64,000 bases of DNA, taken from the NCBI GenBank assembly GCA_964510855.1, contig CAZEDB010000006.1, positions 1 to 64,000 on the forward strand, written 5' to 3'. The translations under genes were made by a program, and so were the position numbers. The first letter of the stretch is position 1. Each line of letters begins with the position of its first letter. The DNA comes from UBA8828 sp964510855. Lineage in GTDB: Bacteria > Verrucomicrobiota > Verrucomicrobiia > Opitutales > UBA953. The notes beneath the pieces are model-generated. The model had not been told where the DNA came from and did not search any database. It worked only from the letters and a program-made list of their open reading frames with translations. Shown here one piece after another: positions 9,457 to 18,027 of the stretch.

Positions 9457-10668
9457 TTAGCGTACGGGGTACCAACAATCCGGCTGCGTGCAGCTGCGGA
9501 GCTGATCTCCCGTGAGACGCGAGACCTTACCCGTTACGGAATCTACTAACGACAACCAGTAGCGGTCGGTGCCGCGTTGCTGCGTTTGCACCACCAAGTG
9601 ACGACCATCCGCACACCAAGAAGCGCGTGAATGGGCTAAGCTGGCACTACCTTGGGCCGCAACCGCGACGGTTCCTTTAGATAAATCTAAAACGGCGACG
9701 CTGTTCGTGCCCTCACCCGCTTGAGTAAAGGCTATCCGACTGCGCTCGACGCGACTCCAAGAAGGCTCACTGGCGTAGCCCCCACCCGTCGCCAGTTGGG
9801 TGGGTGTTCCGCCCGAAGCAGGGATAACGAAAAGACGCGGTGAGCCAGCGGCACCTGAAGCGAAAATGATTTGTTGACTATCGGGCGACCAAGAAGCGTC
9901 GGATTCAACGCGGTCATCTGAGCGCAAGAGGCAGCGACGATTACCCCCGTTAGCATCGGAGACAAAAAGGTCGAGGGTGCGGCCTAGATTCGACGAACAG
10001 AAAACGAGACGGCGGCCATCGGGTGAGGCTGCGCCGCCCGTAAGCGTACCCCGCATGCCTGCAATCAAAGGGCGGGGCTGTCCCATAGGGTAACCTACGA
10101 CATAGAGGTCAGGGAGTTGACGGGTATGCGAAACAAAGGCGACGCGCGTGCCGTCGGCGGACCAGCGGGGCCCGAGGTTATCACAGTTGAGTCGCGTCAA
10201 TTGACGCACCCCGAGCATGAGAAGATTGCCGGCATAAACTTCACGACGTCCAACCCCAATCGTGGAGAGGAACGCGACTCGAGTATCCGCAAAAATCGGC
10301 TTTAAGTTAAAACGACGACCTAACCCGACTACCACCTCATCCGCCACGCGCAGGGCCAACTCCGTACCATCACGCCCTTGGACTTCTTTATTAAACGCGT
10401 AGCCAGCTTGCTCACAACTCACGCGGCAACTCAAACCCGCACGATCTAAGTTAACGCGTGCGGAAGCAGAAGCCGAGAGCGTAAAGGCACCATGGAGAGC
10501 GAGCGCTTGACTTACGGTACTGACCAACGCGGCATCACTCCCCTCGACGGCGACTTGAATACGTTGCGCAGCAAGCTGGGCATTAACGTCCTCATCGATA
10601 CGCACCTGAGCGCGGGTGGGTACGGTAAGGCTGAAAAAGAGGGCGAGAGCCAGTAAGGTGCGATACAT
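9457..10668 (-). CDS. TolB-like beta-propeller periplasmic protein
   Basis: The 403-residue product has a signal peptide (MYRTLLALALFFSLTVPTRAQ). A small N-terminal domain follows, then a propeller built from PD40-type repeats such as RWSADGTRVAFVSH, SPDGRRLVFCSS and SWSPDSQQIIFAS. This is the TolB layout. TolB normally works with Pal and TolQRA to keep the outer membrane attached, but none of those genes is nearby, so the symbol is withheld. The ATG at 10668 is chosen because it begins the signal peptide. It is divergent from mrp with 73 bases between the starts. Confidence 0.8.
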   Translation of the reverse strand: MYRTLLALALFFSLTVPTRAQVRIDEDVNAQLAAQRIQVAVEGSDAALVSTVSQALALHGAFTLSASASARVNLDRAGLSCRVSCEQAGYAFNKEVQGRDGTELALRVADEVVVGLGRRFNLKPIFADTRVAFLSTIGVGRREVYAGNLLMLGVRQLTRLNCDNLGPRWSADGTRVAFVSHTRQLPDLYVVGYPMGQPRPLIAGMRGTLTGGAASPDGRRLVFCSSNLGRTLDLFVSDANGGNRRCLLRSDDRVESDASWSPDSQQIIFASGAAGSPRLFVIPASGGTPTQLATGGGYASEPSWSRVERSRIAFTQAGEGTNSVAVLDLSKGTVAVAAQGSASLAHSRASWCADGRHLVVQTQQRGTDRYWLSLVDSVTGKVSRLTGDQLRSCTQPDCWYPVR

Positions 10669-10741
10669 GACGAAAGGGTTTGGAATGGGAGAAGTTCCTG
10701 ACAAGGTTTGCCCTAATCGCTTTAAAGTTCAATCCTGCACC

Positions 10742-11815
10742 ATGTCCCTCGATGTCCAAAAAGCCCGTGAGGCTCTAAGTACCGTACGCTACCCGGGGTT
10801 CAGTCGGGACATCGCCTCATTCGGCCTGGTCAAGGGGGTAGAGGTAACCGCCCAGGGCAAGGTCACGGTTGGGCTAGCCGTCACCACTGCTGACCGCGAG
10901 ATACCCCGCAAACTGCATGCCGACGTGGTTGCAGCCCTCCAGGCGGCCGGATTTACCGAACCCGAGGTCACCATTTCAGTAACTGTACCCAAAACTGCCC
11001 CCACCGCCCCTCAGGTCGTTACCGGACCCACCGGGAACTCCGGGGTAAACAAGGTGCAAGCCATCGTTGCCATTGCCAGCGGCAAGGGCGGCGTGGGCAA
11101 GTCCACCGTGGCCGTTAATCTTGCTTGTGCCTTGGCCCGGGTCCTCAACGACCGTGGGCGACCCGGCAAGGTCGGCTTAATGGACTGTGATATTTACGGC
11201 CCTTCAGTACCCTTGATGTTAGGTGTTCGCTCCCGCCCCCTGATTGAAGGCGATACTCTTTTACCTCCCTCTAACTTTGGCGTATCTACCATTTCGATGG
11301 GGCTACTGGTCGATGAAGGCGCACCGGTTATTTGGCGCGGACCGATGATTATGAAAACTATTCAACAGTTTGCTACGAATGTTCGCTGGGGCGAGCTCGA
11401 CGTCTTACTCATCGATTTACCTCCAGGCACAGGCGATGCCCAGCTCTCGATCGCCCAGTCGATGGCCTTGAGTGGTGCGCTGATTGTCACAACTCCCCAA
11501 ACGGCGGCGGTGAATGTAGCCCTCCGGGGTGCAGGTTTATTCAGTCAGGTAAATGTACCTATCCTCGGGGTGATTGAGAACATGAGTTACTTTGCCGACG
11601 ATCAAGACCGGCGTCAGTATTTGTTTGGTCAAGGGGGCGGACAAAAAGTTGCCCAACAACTCCATACCGAGTTCTTAGGTGAAGTCCCCCTTGAGCCTGC
11701 AGTACGTCAGGGTGGCGACCACGGTATTCCGGTAGTGATTAGCCATCCCGATGCCTTAGCTGCACGCGCTTTTCATGCCCTAGCCTTGCGCCTCCTTCAA
11801 CTTCTCGGCCAATGA
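10742..11815 (+). CDS. mrp: Mrp/ApbC-type P-loop ATPase
   Basis: The 357-residue protein has an N-terminal MIP18/DUF59 domain (about 1-85) and a deviant Walker A, SGKGGVGKST, at 113-122. It also has DCDIYGPSVP near 148-157 and DLPPGTGDAQ near 225-234. The family carries or transfers iron-sulfur clusters in the cytosol. The CxxC that usually follows ENMSYF is absent here: residues 285-296 contain no cysteine. The cluster-binding role is therefore less certain than for E. coli Mrp. The ATG at 10742 is preferred to an in-frame upstream start because it gives the normal DUF59 N-terminus and clears the divergent gene. Its stop overlaps the next start by four bases. Confidence 0.9.
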   Translation: MSLDVQKAREALSTVRYPGFSRDIASFGLVKGVEVTAQGKVTVGLAVTTADREIPRKLHADVVAALQAAGFTEPEVTISVTVPKTAPTAPQVVTGPTGNSGVNKVQAIVAIASGKGGVGKSTVAVNLACALARVLNDRGRPGKVGLMDCDIYGPSVPLMLGVRSRPLIEGDTLLPPSNFGVSTISMGLLVDEGAPVIWRGPMIMKTIQQFATNVRWGELDVLLIDLPPGTGDAQLSIAQSMALSGALIVTTPQTAAVNVALRGAGLFSQVNVPILGVIENMSYFADDQDRRQYLFGQGGGQKVAQQLHTEFLGEVPLEPAVRQGGDHGIPVVISHPDALAARAFHALALRLLQLLGQ

Positions 11816-12015
11816 ACGTTCCCAACGAACCTACACCCAACATCGCTAACGAGTACGCTCAATACTTAGCGGAGCGGGATGAGATTCTACGGCATAAATG
11901 GCTCGAGTCTGAAAAGGCCGGTTACGATGTCGGCTTCGAATTAGCCCTTATTGACTGGATTCGCCATCACCGCACCGCTTGGCGTGAACAAGCTCGGGCG
12001 CAGCGTTCCGACTAA
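11812..12015 (+). CDS. small soluble protein of unknown function
   Basis: A 67-residue charged protein without signal or membrane segment. It has the acidic/aromatic stretch AQYLAERDEILRHKW and a C-terminal IDWIRHHRTAWREQ. Its ATG overlaps the mrp stop (ATGA), which implies translational coupling. No family is recognised. The coupling and the protein-like composition make it a credible gene. A role beside the Mrp ATPase is a guess. Confidence 0.65.
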   Translation: MNVPNEPTPNIANEYAQYLAERDEILRHKWLESEKAGYDVGFELALIDWIRHHRTAWREQARAQRSD

Positions 12016-12018
12016 GCT

Positions 12019-12041
12019 AAAAAAGACCGCCAATGGCGGTC
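12019..12041 (-). terminator. intrinsic terminator of rpmG (possibly bidirectional)
   Basis: The 7-bp stem GACCGCC / GGCGGTC with a three-base loop spans 12025-12041. On the minus strand it is followed by a run of T (the A-run at 12019-12024 on the plus strand), the classical form. It lies just past the stop of rpmG. It could also stop transcription from mrp on the plus strand, where the tail is weaker. Confidence 0.75.
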
Positions 12042-12071
12042 CTAAATTAGGCCTTAAGCCTCAAGGAAGAC

Positions 12072-12242
12072 TTAGCTCTTAATCTCCTTATGGAGCGTAT
12101 GGCGACGGAGCGAAGGGTTATACTTCTTCATCTCCACCTTCTCCTGCTTAATCTTTTTATTACGCGTGGTCATGTAGCGAGAAGGGCGTTTACCTTCCTT
12201 GCGGGCTTCAGAACACTCGAGAATGATGATTTCGCGGGGCAT
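12072..12242 (-). CDS. rpmG: 50S ribosomal protein bL33
   Basis: Reading the minus strand from the ATG at 12242 gives a 56-residue basic protein that starts MPREIIILECSEA and contains SRYMTTRNKK, KMKKYNPSLRRH-like residues and a Lys-rich end. This is the bL33 pattern. Only one cysteine is present, so it is the zinc-independent (C-) form. It is a component of the large ribosomal subunit near the E site. It is a single gene between the glycoside hydrolase and the mrp unit and ends at a strong terminator hairpin. Confidence 0.93.
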   Translation of the reverse strand: MPREIIILECSEARKEGKRPSRYMTTRNKKIKQEKVEMKKYNPSLRRHTLHKEIKS

Positions 12243-12325
12243 AGTCGTGGTCGTATGAAAGTATGGGGAATAGGAGTCTCAGAGTCTCGAGCAAGGGAAA
12301 AGGTAGGTAACCTAGGGAAACAGCC

Positions 12326-14794
12326 TTATTTAGAGGGCCTCGCGTCGAAAACGAGGACCTCGAAGGGCTTAAGCTCCAGTTCCAGCGGCTGACTACGCGT
12401 CAGGCGGAGGGTCGCCACGCGTTGGTCTTGGTAGGGCGTGACGAGGTCGTAAGAACCTGGGGCTGAAGCTGGCAGATCAAAGACCTCGCCCGCTTCGAGC
12501 CGAATCTTACGAGGGGCATCATCCGGGTTACGAACCATGAGCGTGCCGGCGGCCGGGGTCCAAGCAGCATAGCCGTAGGGCTCGAGCTTTGCAGGGTCAC
12601 CCCCAACCCAATGAGCATCGCGAAGAATAGAAGCTCGAGCATGAGCCCACTTAGCGGCGGCTGCGACATCGTCCCACCCGGCCGGGGTCATCATCGAGGG
12701 AGTGAGATAAAGTTCCTGTAACATCGCACCCGTAGCGAAGTAGGAACGAACCTCGCGACGGAGATCCGCGCCCGCTTTACTCACCCGCACGGCTTGGTAG
12801 GCGCGACCGTGGACCACGCCGTGGTGCATGACGGAGTTAAGGGGATAGAGGGGAGCAGGGACAACGAACCGTGCGCGGCACTCGGCATCGCGAAACGTTA
12901 GCCACTGCTCGCGGTCGTCTCCCTTACCCATCCAACCGACATCAGCGCTGCCATTGCGCCAAGTGCAGTCAATGTGATTGAGCCAGAAGGGCGAAGGCCA
13001 GGTACCGACGGTAACATTGATAAGCAGTTGAGGATTCTCCTCGCGCAGACGACGGGCGATGCCCAGCAAGGCCATGAAGTGCGGTCCGACACCCTCGCCA
13101 GCTTTATCCCACTTAAAAGTATTAACGCCCGACTTGCGCATCAGGTCGAGGCACCGAGCTTCAAACCAATCGCGGTAGCGAGGGTGAACGAAGTCCAACT
13201 GACCGTCAGAGGGAATCAGCCCCATACGGCGTGCATGCGCTGTACGCTCTTTATCGCCTGAGTAACCACCCAAGGGCGAAATCCAAATGCCGAGCTTACC
13301 ACCGGCACGACCCATTTCCTTGGCGAGTCCAGGTAGGCCACCCTCGGGGAACTTTCCCTCATGGTCGACCCACAGTCCTTTGCCATAATCATCCCACCCA
13401 TCATCCATCAGATAGGAACGAATAGGGACGCCACGCTTACGGACGAGTTCAGCGTCGAAGGCCTTGACCACCTCAACCATACGCTCGCGCGTCGGCGCAA
13501 TATCGTACCAACCGTTGTAGTGAAGGAAGGGAACCGATTCACGGGCACGCTCACGTTCGACATAACGCAGGAAGGCCCGACGCAATTGTCCCTCAGGCGC
13601 AACGCCGATGACCGAACCGAAGACAGGGGCGGGCGTCGGGCCAAGAAGACAAGCGACAGCATGTCGAGCACCATCAGCCGTCTCCCGCGCGGCGGATCCA
13701 GGCATCTCAACGCCCGCAAATAAACCACGACCCGCAAGAGGACTGCCTGGGGCGGTGCCCACTTGCTGAAGTCCGCGAATAGGAAGGTCTATCAATTCAA
13801 CACCCGTGAGCGGAGGAAGCGACGGTGGAAAATCGACGCGGACCACTTGTCGCAGGTGATTGGCGCCTTGTCGAAGCTCCGCACGCCAGGTCACCTTACG
13901 TCCGACCGCATCAACAAACGCCTGCTCAATGGCCGAGCCAGCAAGTCGCTCAGCAGGACGGGCCGCCCGCGCATTCGGCGTTAAATTAACGACCTTGGGT
14001 GGACCGAGCGGACGGAAGGAAGATGCGGCGAGATCGGTGGGGACAGTAGCGGCCGATGGCGCCCGACGTTCACGCTCACCCGCTTGGGTGGTGATATTGA
14101 GAACCCCGCTCTGATGGCGCACCCCCACCAAAAGGAAGCGAGCACCGTCCTCCCAAACTAAGGCAACGGAGGGCCCCCAAGACATGCCTTGGTCGGTTCC
14201 TCGATCAATCGTCGCAACGACGCGAGTGAGTCCCGCTGGAAAAGGTTTCTCACGTGCGGCGGCGCGATGGGCTGCCGCTTCGATAGCAAAGGTCTCAGTC
14301 GCAGGCGCAGCGAGCGTCACACGGCTCGAGCCCATCTCGCCCGCTGGACCAGCGGAATCCTTAGCTTGGCCCTTTGGATCGAGTTTGCCGTAACGAATCA
14401 GGCGCGGCTCGCCAGGAAAGTCAGTCCGAGGAAACGCTGCTACTTGGGCGAGCGCCCCACCCTGTCGACCTGCCAGCACGCGAACTTCAGCAACCCCGAG
14501 TTCGACGAGAATTTCGTGAGACTCTCCCACGGGATCGGAAGGACGCGTCCCGAGACGGAAGAGCTCTGCACCCGAGAGGTTATGGCGCTCGCCCGTGAGA
14601 CGATGAATCAGTTCGGCGGGACGGAGAGCTCCATCCTTAAACTCCCAGCGCATAGCGAGCGCTTTATTTCCTAGCTCAGCACCACGAGCATCGAGACGAG
14701 CTTGTGCTGGACCGGGATCGGGACCCGCAAACGAAATGTCTTCATACGCAGGAAGGAAGGCAGCGAGACAGGTAAGGACAAGGGCAGCACGCAT
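12326..14794 (-). CDS. secreted clan GH-D-like glycoside hydrolase (alpha-galactosidase-like)
   Basis: The 822-residue protein has an N-terminal signal-like hydrophobic stretch (MRAALVLTCLAAFLPAY). A long beta-rich region extends to about residue 400. A TIM barrel follows with YLMDDGWDDYG, then FKWDKAGEG, whose Asp563 is the likely nucleophile, and IDCTWRNGSADVGW, where Asp618 may be the acid/base. The order resembles GH36/GH27 enzymes that release galactose or related sugars. The family and substrate remain uncertain. The C-terminus has a small beta domain. By eye it uses few TTA Leu codons compared with its neighbours, which hints at a different history. Confidence 0.72.
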   Translation of the reverse strand: MRAALVLTCLAAFLPAYEDISFAGPDPGPAQARLDARGAELGNKALAMRWEFKDGALRPAELIHRLTGERHNLSGAELFRLGTRPSDPVGESHEILVELGVAEVRVLAGRQGGALAQVAAFPRTDFPGEPRLIRYGKLDPKGQAKDSAGPAGEMGSSRVTLAAPATETFAIEAAAHRAAAREKPFPAGLTRVVATIDRGTDQGMSWGPSVALVWEDGARFLLVGVRHQSGVLNITTQAGERERRAPSAATVPTDLAASSFRPLGPPKVVNLTPNARAARPAERLAGSAIEQAFVDAVGRKVTWRAELRQGANHLRQVVRVDFPPSLPPLTGVELIDLPIRGLQQVGTAPGSPLAGRGLFAGVEMPGSAARETADGARHAVACLLGPTPAPVFGSVIGVAPEGQLRRAFLRYVERERARESVPFLHYNGWYDIAPTRERMVEVVKAFDAELVRKRGVPIRSYLMDDGWDDYGKGLWVDHEGKFPEGGLPGLAKEMGRAGGKLGIWISPLGGYSGDKERTAHARRMGLIPSDGQLDFVHPRYRDWFEARCLDLMRKSGVNTFKWDKAGEGVGPHFMALLGIARRLREENPQLLINVTVGTWPSPFWLNHIDCTWRNGSADVGWMGKGDDREQWLTFRDAECRARFVVPAPLYPLNSVMHHGVVHGRAYQAVRVSKAGADLRREVRSYFATGAMLQELYLTPSMMTPAGWDDVAAAAKWAHARASILRDAHWVGGDPAKLEPYGYAAWTPAAGTLMVRNPDDAPRKIRLEAGEVFDLPASAPGSYDLVTPYQDQRVATLRLTRSQPLELELKPFEVLVFDARPSK

Positions 14795-14833
14795 GGTGAG
14801 AAAGTTACCCTAGCGACGGACACTCGCAAGACT

Positions 14834-14867
14834 CCTAAAAAGAAAGAGGCGACCCTAAGGTCGCCTC
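14834..14867 (-). terminator. intrinsic terminator after the bS22-like gene
   Basis: A 9-bp perfect stem (GAGGCGACC / GGTCGCCTC) with a four-base loop lies at 14846-14867. On the minus strand it is followed by a T-rich tract (14835-14845). It sits 19 bases downstream of the bS22-like stop and upstream of the glycoside hydrolase start. Confidence 0.8.
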
Positions 14868-14886
14868 GGTCGGGGCCCTAACGGGC

Positions 14887-14985
14887 TCAGCCCCAAAGAC
14901 GCTTCTTGTGGCGCGAGTTCTTAGAACGCTTACGGCGCTTGTGCTTATTCATCTTTAAGCGACGCTTTTTCTTGAGGCTTCCCAT
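14887..14985 (-). CDS. bS22/mS38-like mini ribosomal protein (AURKAIP1/COX24 domain)
   Basis: The minus strand encodes a 32-residue protein, MGSLKKKRRLKMNKHKRRKR followed by SKNSRHKKRLWG. The start MGS-x-KKRR, the KM dipeptide and the KHK-rich body match the short AURKAIP1/COX24-domain proteins known as bS22 in mycobacterial ribosomes and as the C-terminal part of mitochondrial mS38. More than half the residues are Lys or Arg. It is expected in the small subunit near the decoding region. It lies 38 bases downstream of ispE on the same strand and has its own strong terminator. Confidence 0.82.
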   Translation of the reverse strand: MGSLKKKRRLKMNKHKRRKRSKNSRHKKRLWG

Positions 14986-15023
14986 GGGTGAAAGGGGTGA
15001 TTTGAAGACCTAAGGCACTTGCC

Positions 15024-15890
15024 TCAAGCCAAATCGGTGAGAGAAAGAAAGAGATTACCCCCCCAGTGAGGCGTCAGTACCTCCCGAAGAGCCCCTAAAT
15101 CGAGTTGAGACGGCGCCGCCGCGATACAGGCACTGCCACTCCCCGTAAGCTGCAAACGCAGGCCCAATCGGTTCTCCACGGCCTTAACCCCGGCGGCAAG
15201 CTGGGGGAGTTGGGCAAAAACCGGAGCCTGGAGATCATTGCCTAGGGCCAATACCGAGCCCAGCTGACCCGTAGCTAAAGCTTGAGATAACTCGGACTCG
15301 GCCAAAGCCACCGGAGTCAGGCGACCTTGAGCGGCAAACCAAGCATAGGCTTGGGGGGTTGCTACGCTGAAGCTCGGTTTGGCAATAAGGAGCTTCTGAC
15401 CTTTCCAGTTAGGCACGAGTAAGGGTGAGACCTCATCCCCACGACCGCGAATAATCGCCACTTGGGGTTCAATAAAAAGCGGGGTATCAGAACCTATCTC
15501 GGCTGCGATTAAACGCAATTGTTCGGGACTCAAGGAATGGCCCACTGCTTGATTAAGTAAACGAAGGGCAGCAGCGGCATCTGAACTGCCTCCGCCTAAA
15601 CCTGCGCCATGGGGTACGCGTTTAGTTAAACAAAAACGTCCGTAGGGAGTTCCCGGCACTACGCGTCGAAAAACTTCGGCGGCTCGAAGCACTAAATTAG
15701 TGCGATCCGTGGGAAGCGAAGCGTCATTACAAATCAGTTGGTCAGCTAAGCCACCAGGAGAAAATTCTAGCGTATCGGCTAAGGTGAGCGGGGCCACGAC
15801 ACTCACTAAATCATGAAAGCCATCGTCGCGCCGTGCTACTAAGCGCAGGGAGAGATTAACTTTTGCAGGAGCGGACTCGGAGAGGACCAC
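15024..15890 (-). CDS. ispE: 4-diphosphocytidyl-2-C-methyl-D-erythritol kinase
   Basis: A 288-residue GHMP kinase that phosphorylates CDP-methylerythritol in the MEP isoprenoid pathway. The N-terminus SAPAKVNLSLRL with Lys10, the DGFHDLVS segment, and the ATP loop PHGAGLGGGSSDAAA at 93-107 are diagnostic. The length equals that of E. coli IspE. The ATG at 15890 gives the standard N-terminus. It may be cotranscribed with the bS22-like gene 38 bases downstream. Three more MEP genes follow within 12 kb. Confidence 0.95.
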   Translation of the reverse strand: MVLSESAPAKVNLSLRLVARRDDGFHDLVSVVAPLTLADTLEFSPGGLADQLICNDASLPTDRTNLVLRAAEVFRRVVPGTPYGRFCLTKRVPHGAGLGGGSSDAAAALRLLNQAVGHSLSPEQLRLIAAEIGSDTPLFIEPQVAIIRGRGDEVSPLLVPNWKGQKLLIAKPSFSVATPQAYAWFAAQGRLTPVALAESELSQALATGQLGSVLALGNDLQAPVFAQLPQLAAGVKAVENRLGLRLQLTGSGSACIAAAPSQLDLGALREVLTPHWGGNLFLSLTDLA

Positions 15891-15965
15891 ATCCGCAGGC
15901 TGAAGGCGGCGAAGCCTGCAGGCAATGCGGGAACTGACCCAGGCCGCTGCTGTCTGGTAAATAAG

Positions 15966-18023
15966 ATGTATCGAACGCGCACCCTACTCTTCTGGTGCCT
16001 ACTAGCCATCTCTTGCCTTGCCGGAGACGCGGATGAGACCCGCATGGAGGCCTGGAAAAAAGCCAGGATGCAAGTGGATGGCGGCATCGACAATGGATTC
16101 CTGCATGATGCCTCATGGTCCAAGGATGGTACGGTCTTCTCTTGCCTGTGGACGATTATTAACAAGGGGACGGTACGCCGAACCGTGAGATTACCCGAGG
16201 GAATAGTCACAGACCTCCCCCGCGAGACGACGCGGCCCGAGGCCGAGTTAGCTGATTTGCTGCGTCGGGGATGGAAGGAGCCAAGAGGCGAGCGCAATGC
16301 AGGAATCGTAGGATGGAAGGGACCGGGCGATGCTGGCGAACTCCGTATCGATGGCGATCGAGTGCTGCTTCTGCGCGGTGGGGATACAACGCTCACGATG
16401 GCCACAGCGCCGAGTGGACGTAAGTGGGAAGGACCGCCCAGCTGGTCTCCAGATGGATCTAAGGTTGCGCTCTGGCATAAGCGAGAGGTTCGTCATCGGA
16501 CGATTGAGTTACCTGACAAAGAGGGAAAGCTCGTGAACGTTCCCTACCCCGTCGCTGGGGATACACTCGCCGAGCCAAAACCATTCGTCATCGACCTCGC
16601 AAACGGCAAGGGCTCGTCGCCCGATCCCGAACTGACCGGGCCAATCTACAAGGCATGGAGGTTAGATTGGTCGGACGACGGTAAGCGTTTGCTAACGGAA
16701 TATGTGCGACGTGGTTTCACCGGCCACGGCATCCTCACTTACGAATCTGGAGTCTGGCGCAAACTCCGGGCAGAGGAACCAGGTGGTACGCTCTTCGTCT
16801 ATGGCACGCACTACCGGCTCGACCTAGGCGATGGCACAGCGCTCTGGGGCACAGAGCGTACGGGCCACCGACACCTTGAGCGCATCGACCTCGCCACGGG
16901 CAAAACCTTAACGCAGATCACCAAGGGATCTTGGCAGGTCCGCGCCGTCGCTAAAGTCGACACGCAGGCAGGACTCGCATGGATTGTGGCCACCGGATTT
17001 CATCAAGGTGAAAACCCCTATCACGCACACCTCTTACAAGTCCGCATCGATGGCACAAGCGCACCAAAGGACCTCACTCCCGGCGACGCCAACCATACAT
17101 TTGCATTCTCGCCCTGCGGACGTTGGTTTCTGCATGTAGCCTCGCGCACCGATCTGACGCCAACCTTTCTGGTGCGACGGCTCGCCGACGGCGAAATCAT
17201 GGCGACACTGGGTAAGGGTGACGATAGTCGCGCGCGCGCGGCGGGCTGGGCTGGACGTAAAGTCGTGCGCTCAAAGGACCGCGATGGATCCTTCGACATC
17301 TGGGGCGTGGTGCATTTCCCCTACCCCTTTGATCCCTCCAAACGCTACCCAGTCGTGGAAAAAATCTATGCAGGTCCGCATGACGCGCATGTGTCCCATA
17401 CTTTCGCGCCGTGGTGGGAACCAAACGTGACCGAGCTCACCCAGTCGGGCTTCTTCGTTGTCCAATGCGACGCGCGCGGAACGTTCGGCCGTGGACGCGC
17501 CTTCCAGTCGCAGGCCTTTGGCGACCTTGCCGACTCCGGCCTACCCGACCGCATCATCTGGTTACGCGAGGCCGGCAGGGGCATCCCGCAGATGGACCTC
17601 GACCGCGTCGGCATCTATGGCGGCTCAGCGGGAGGACAGAGCACGGTATGGGCTTTGCTGCGGCACGGACATTTCTACCGTGCAGGCGTTGCCGACTGTG
17701 GCTGCCACGATAATCGAATGGATAAACTCTGGTGGAATGAGCAGTGGCTGGGCTGGCCCGTTGGACCCGCCTATGACCAAAGCCGCTGCGCCAATGAGGC
17801 CCATCGTCTCGCCGGGCCCCTCATGCTCACGGTAGGAGAGTCGGACAACAACGTGGACCCGCGTTCCACAATCCAACTCGCTCAAGCTTTCCGTGCGGCA
17901 GGCAAGTCCCACCTCGTGACTTTAGATGTTATCCAAGGTGCTGGACACGGTGCTGGCGAACTGCCTGGAGCGCGCGTACGACGGGCCGAATTCTTCCGAG
18001 CCCATCTAGGCGAACCGCGCTAA
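15966..18023 (+). CDS. secreted S9-family serine peptidase (DPP IV-like)
   Basis: The 685-residue protein starts with a signal-like segment (MYRTRTLLFWCLLAISCLA). It has an N-terminal beta-propeller with repeats such as PSWSPDGSKVALW and RLDWSDDGKRLL, and a C-terminal alpha/beta hydrolase domain. The triad is readable: Ser554 in GGSAGG, Asp627 in GESDNNV and His661 in GAGHGAG. Members cleave dipeptides or short peptides from N-termini outside the cytoplasm. The surrounding genes give no clue to a substrate. Codon use is poorer in TTA and richer in G and C than in the flanking ispE and xerC genes, suggesting possible transfer. Its stop is five bases from the convergent xerC stop. Confidence 0.85.
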   Translation: MYRTRTLLFWCLLAISCLAGDADETRMEAWKKARMQVDGGIDNGFLHDASWSKDGTVFSCLWTIINKGTVRRTVRLPEGIVTDLPRETTRPEAELADLLRRGWKEPRGERNAGIVGWKGPGDAGELRIDGDRVLLLRGGDTTLTMATAPSGRKWEGPPSWSPDGSKVALWHKREVRHRTIELPDKEGKLVNVPYPVAGDTLAEPKPFVIDLANGKGSSPDPELTGPIYKAWRLDWSDDGKRLLTEYVRRGFTGHGILTYESGVWRKLRAEEPGGTLFVYGTHYRLDLGDGTALWGTERTGHRHLERIDLATGKTLTQITKGSWQVRAVAKVDTQAGLAWIVATGFHQGENPYHAHLLQVRIDGTSAPKDLTPGDANHTFAFSPCGRWFLHVASRTDLTPTFLVRRLADGEIMATLGKGDDSRARAAGWAGRKVVRSKDRDGSFDIWGVVHFPYPFDPSKRYPVVEKIYAGPHDAHVSHTFAPWWEPNVTELTQSGFFVVQCDARGTFGRGRAFQSQAFGDLADSGLPDRIIWLREAGRGIPQMDLDRVGIYGGSAGGQSTVWALLRHGHFYRAGVADCGCHDNRMDKLWWNEQWLGWPVGPAYDQSRCANEAHRLAGPLMLTVGESDNNVDPRSTIQLAQAFRAAGKSHLVTLDVIQGAGHGAGELPGARVRRAEFFRAHLGEPR

Positions 18024-18027
18024 GCTC

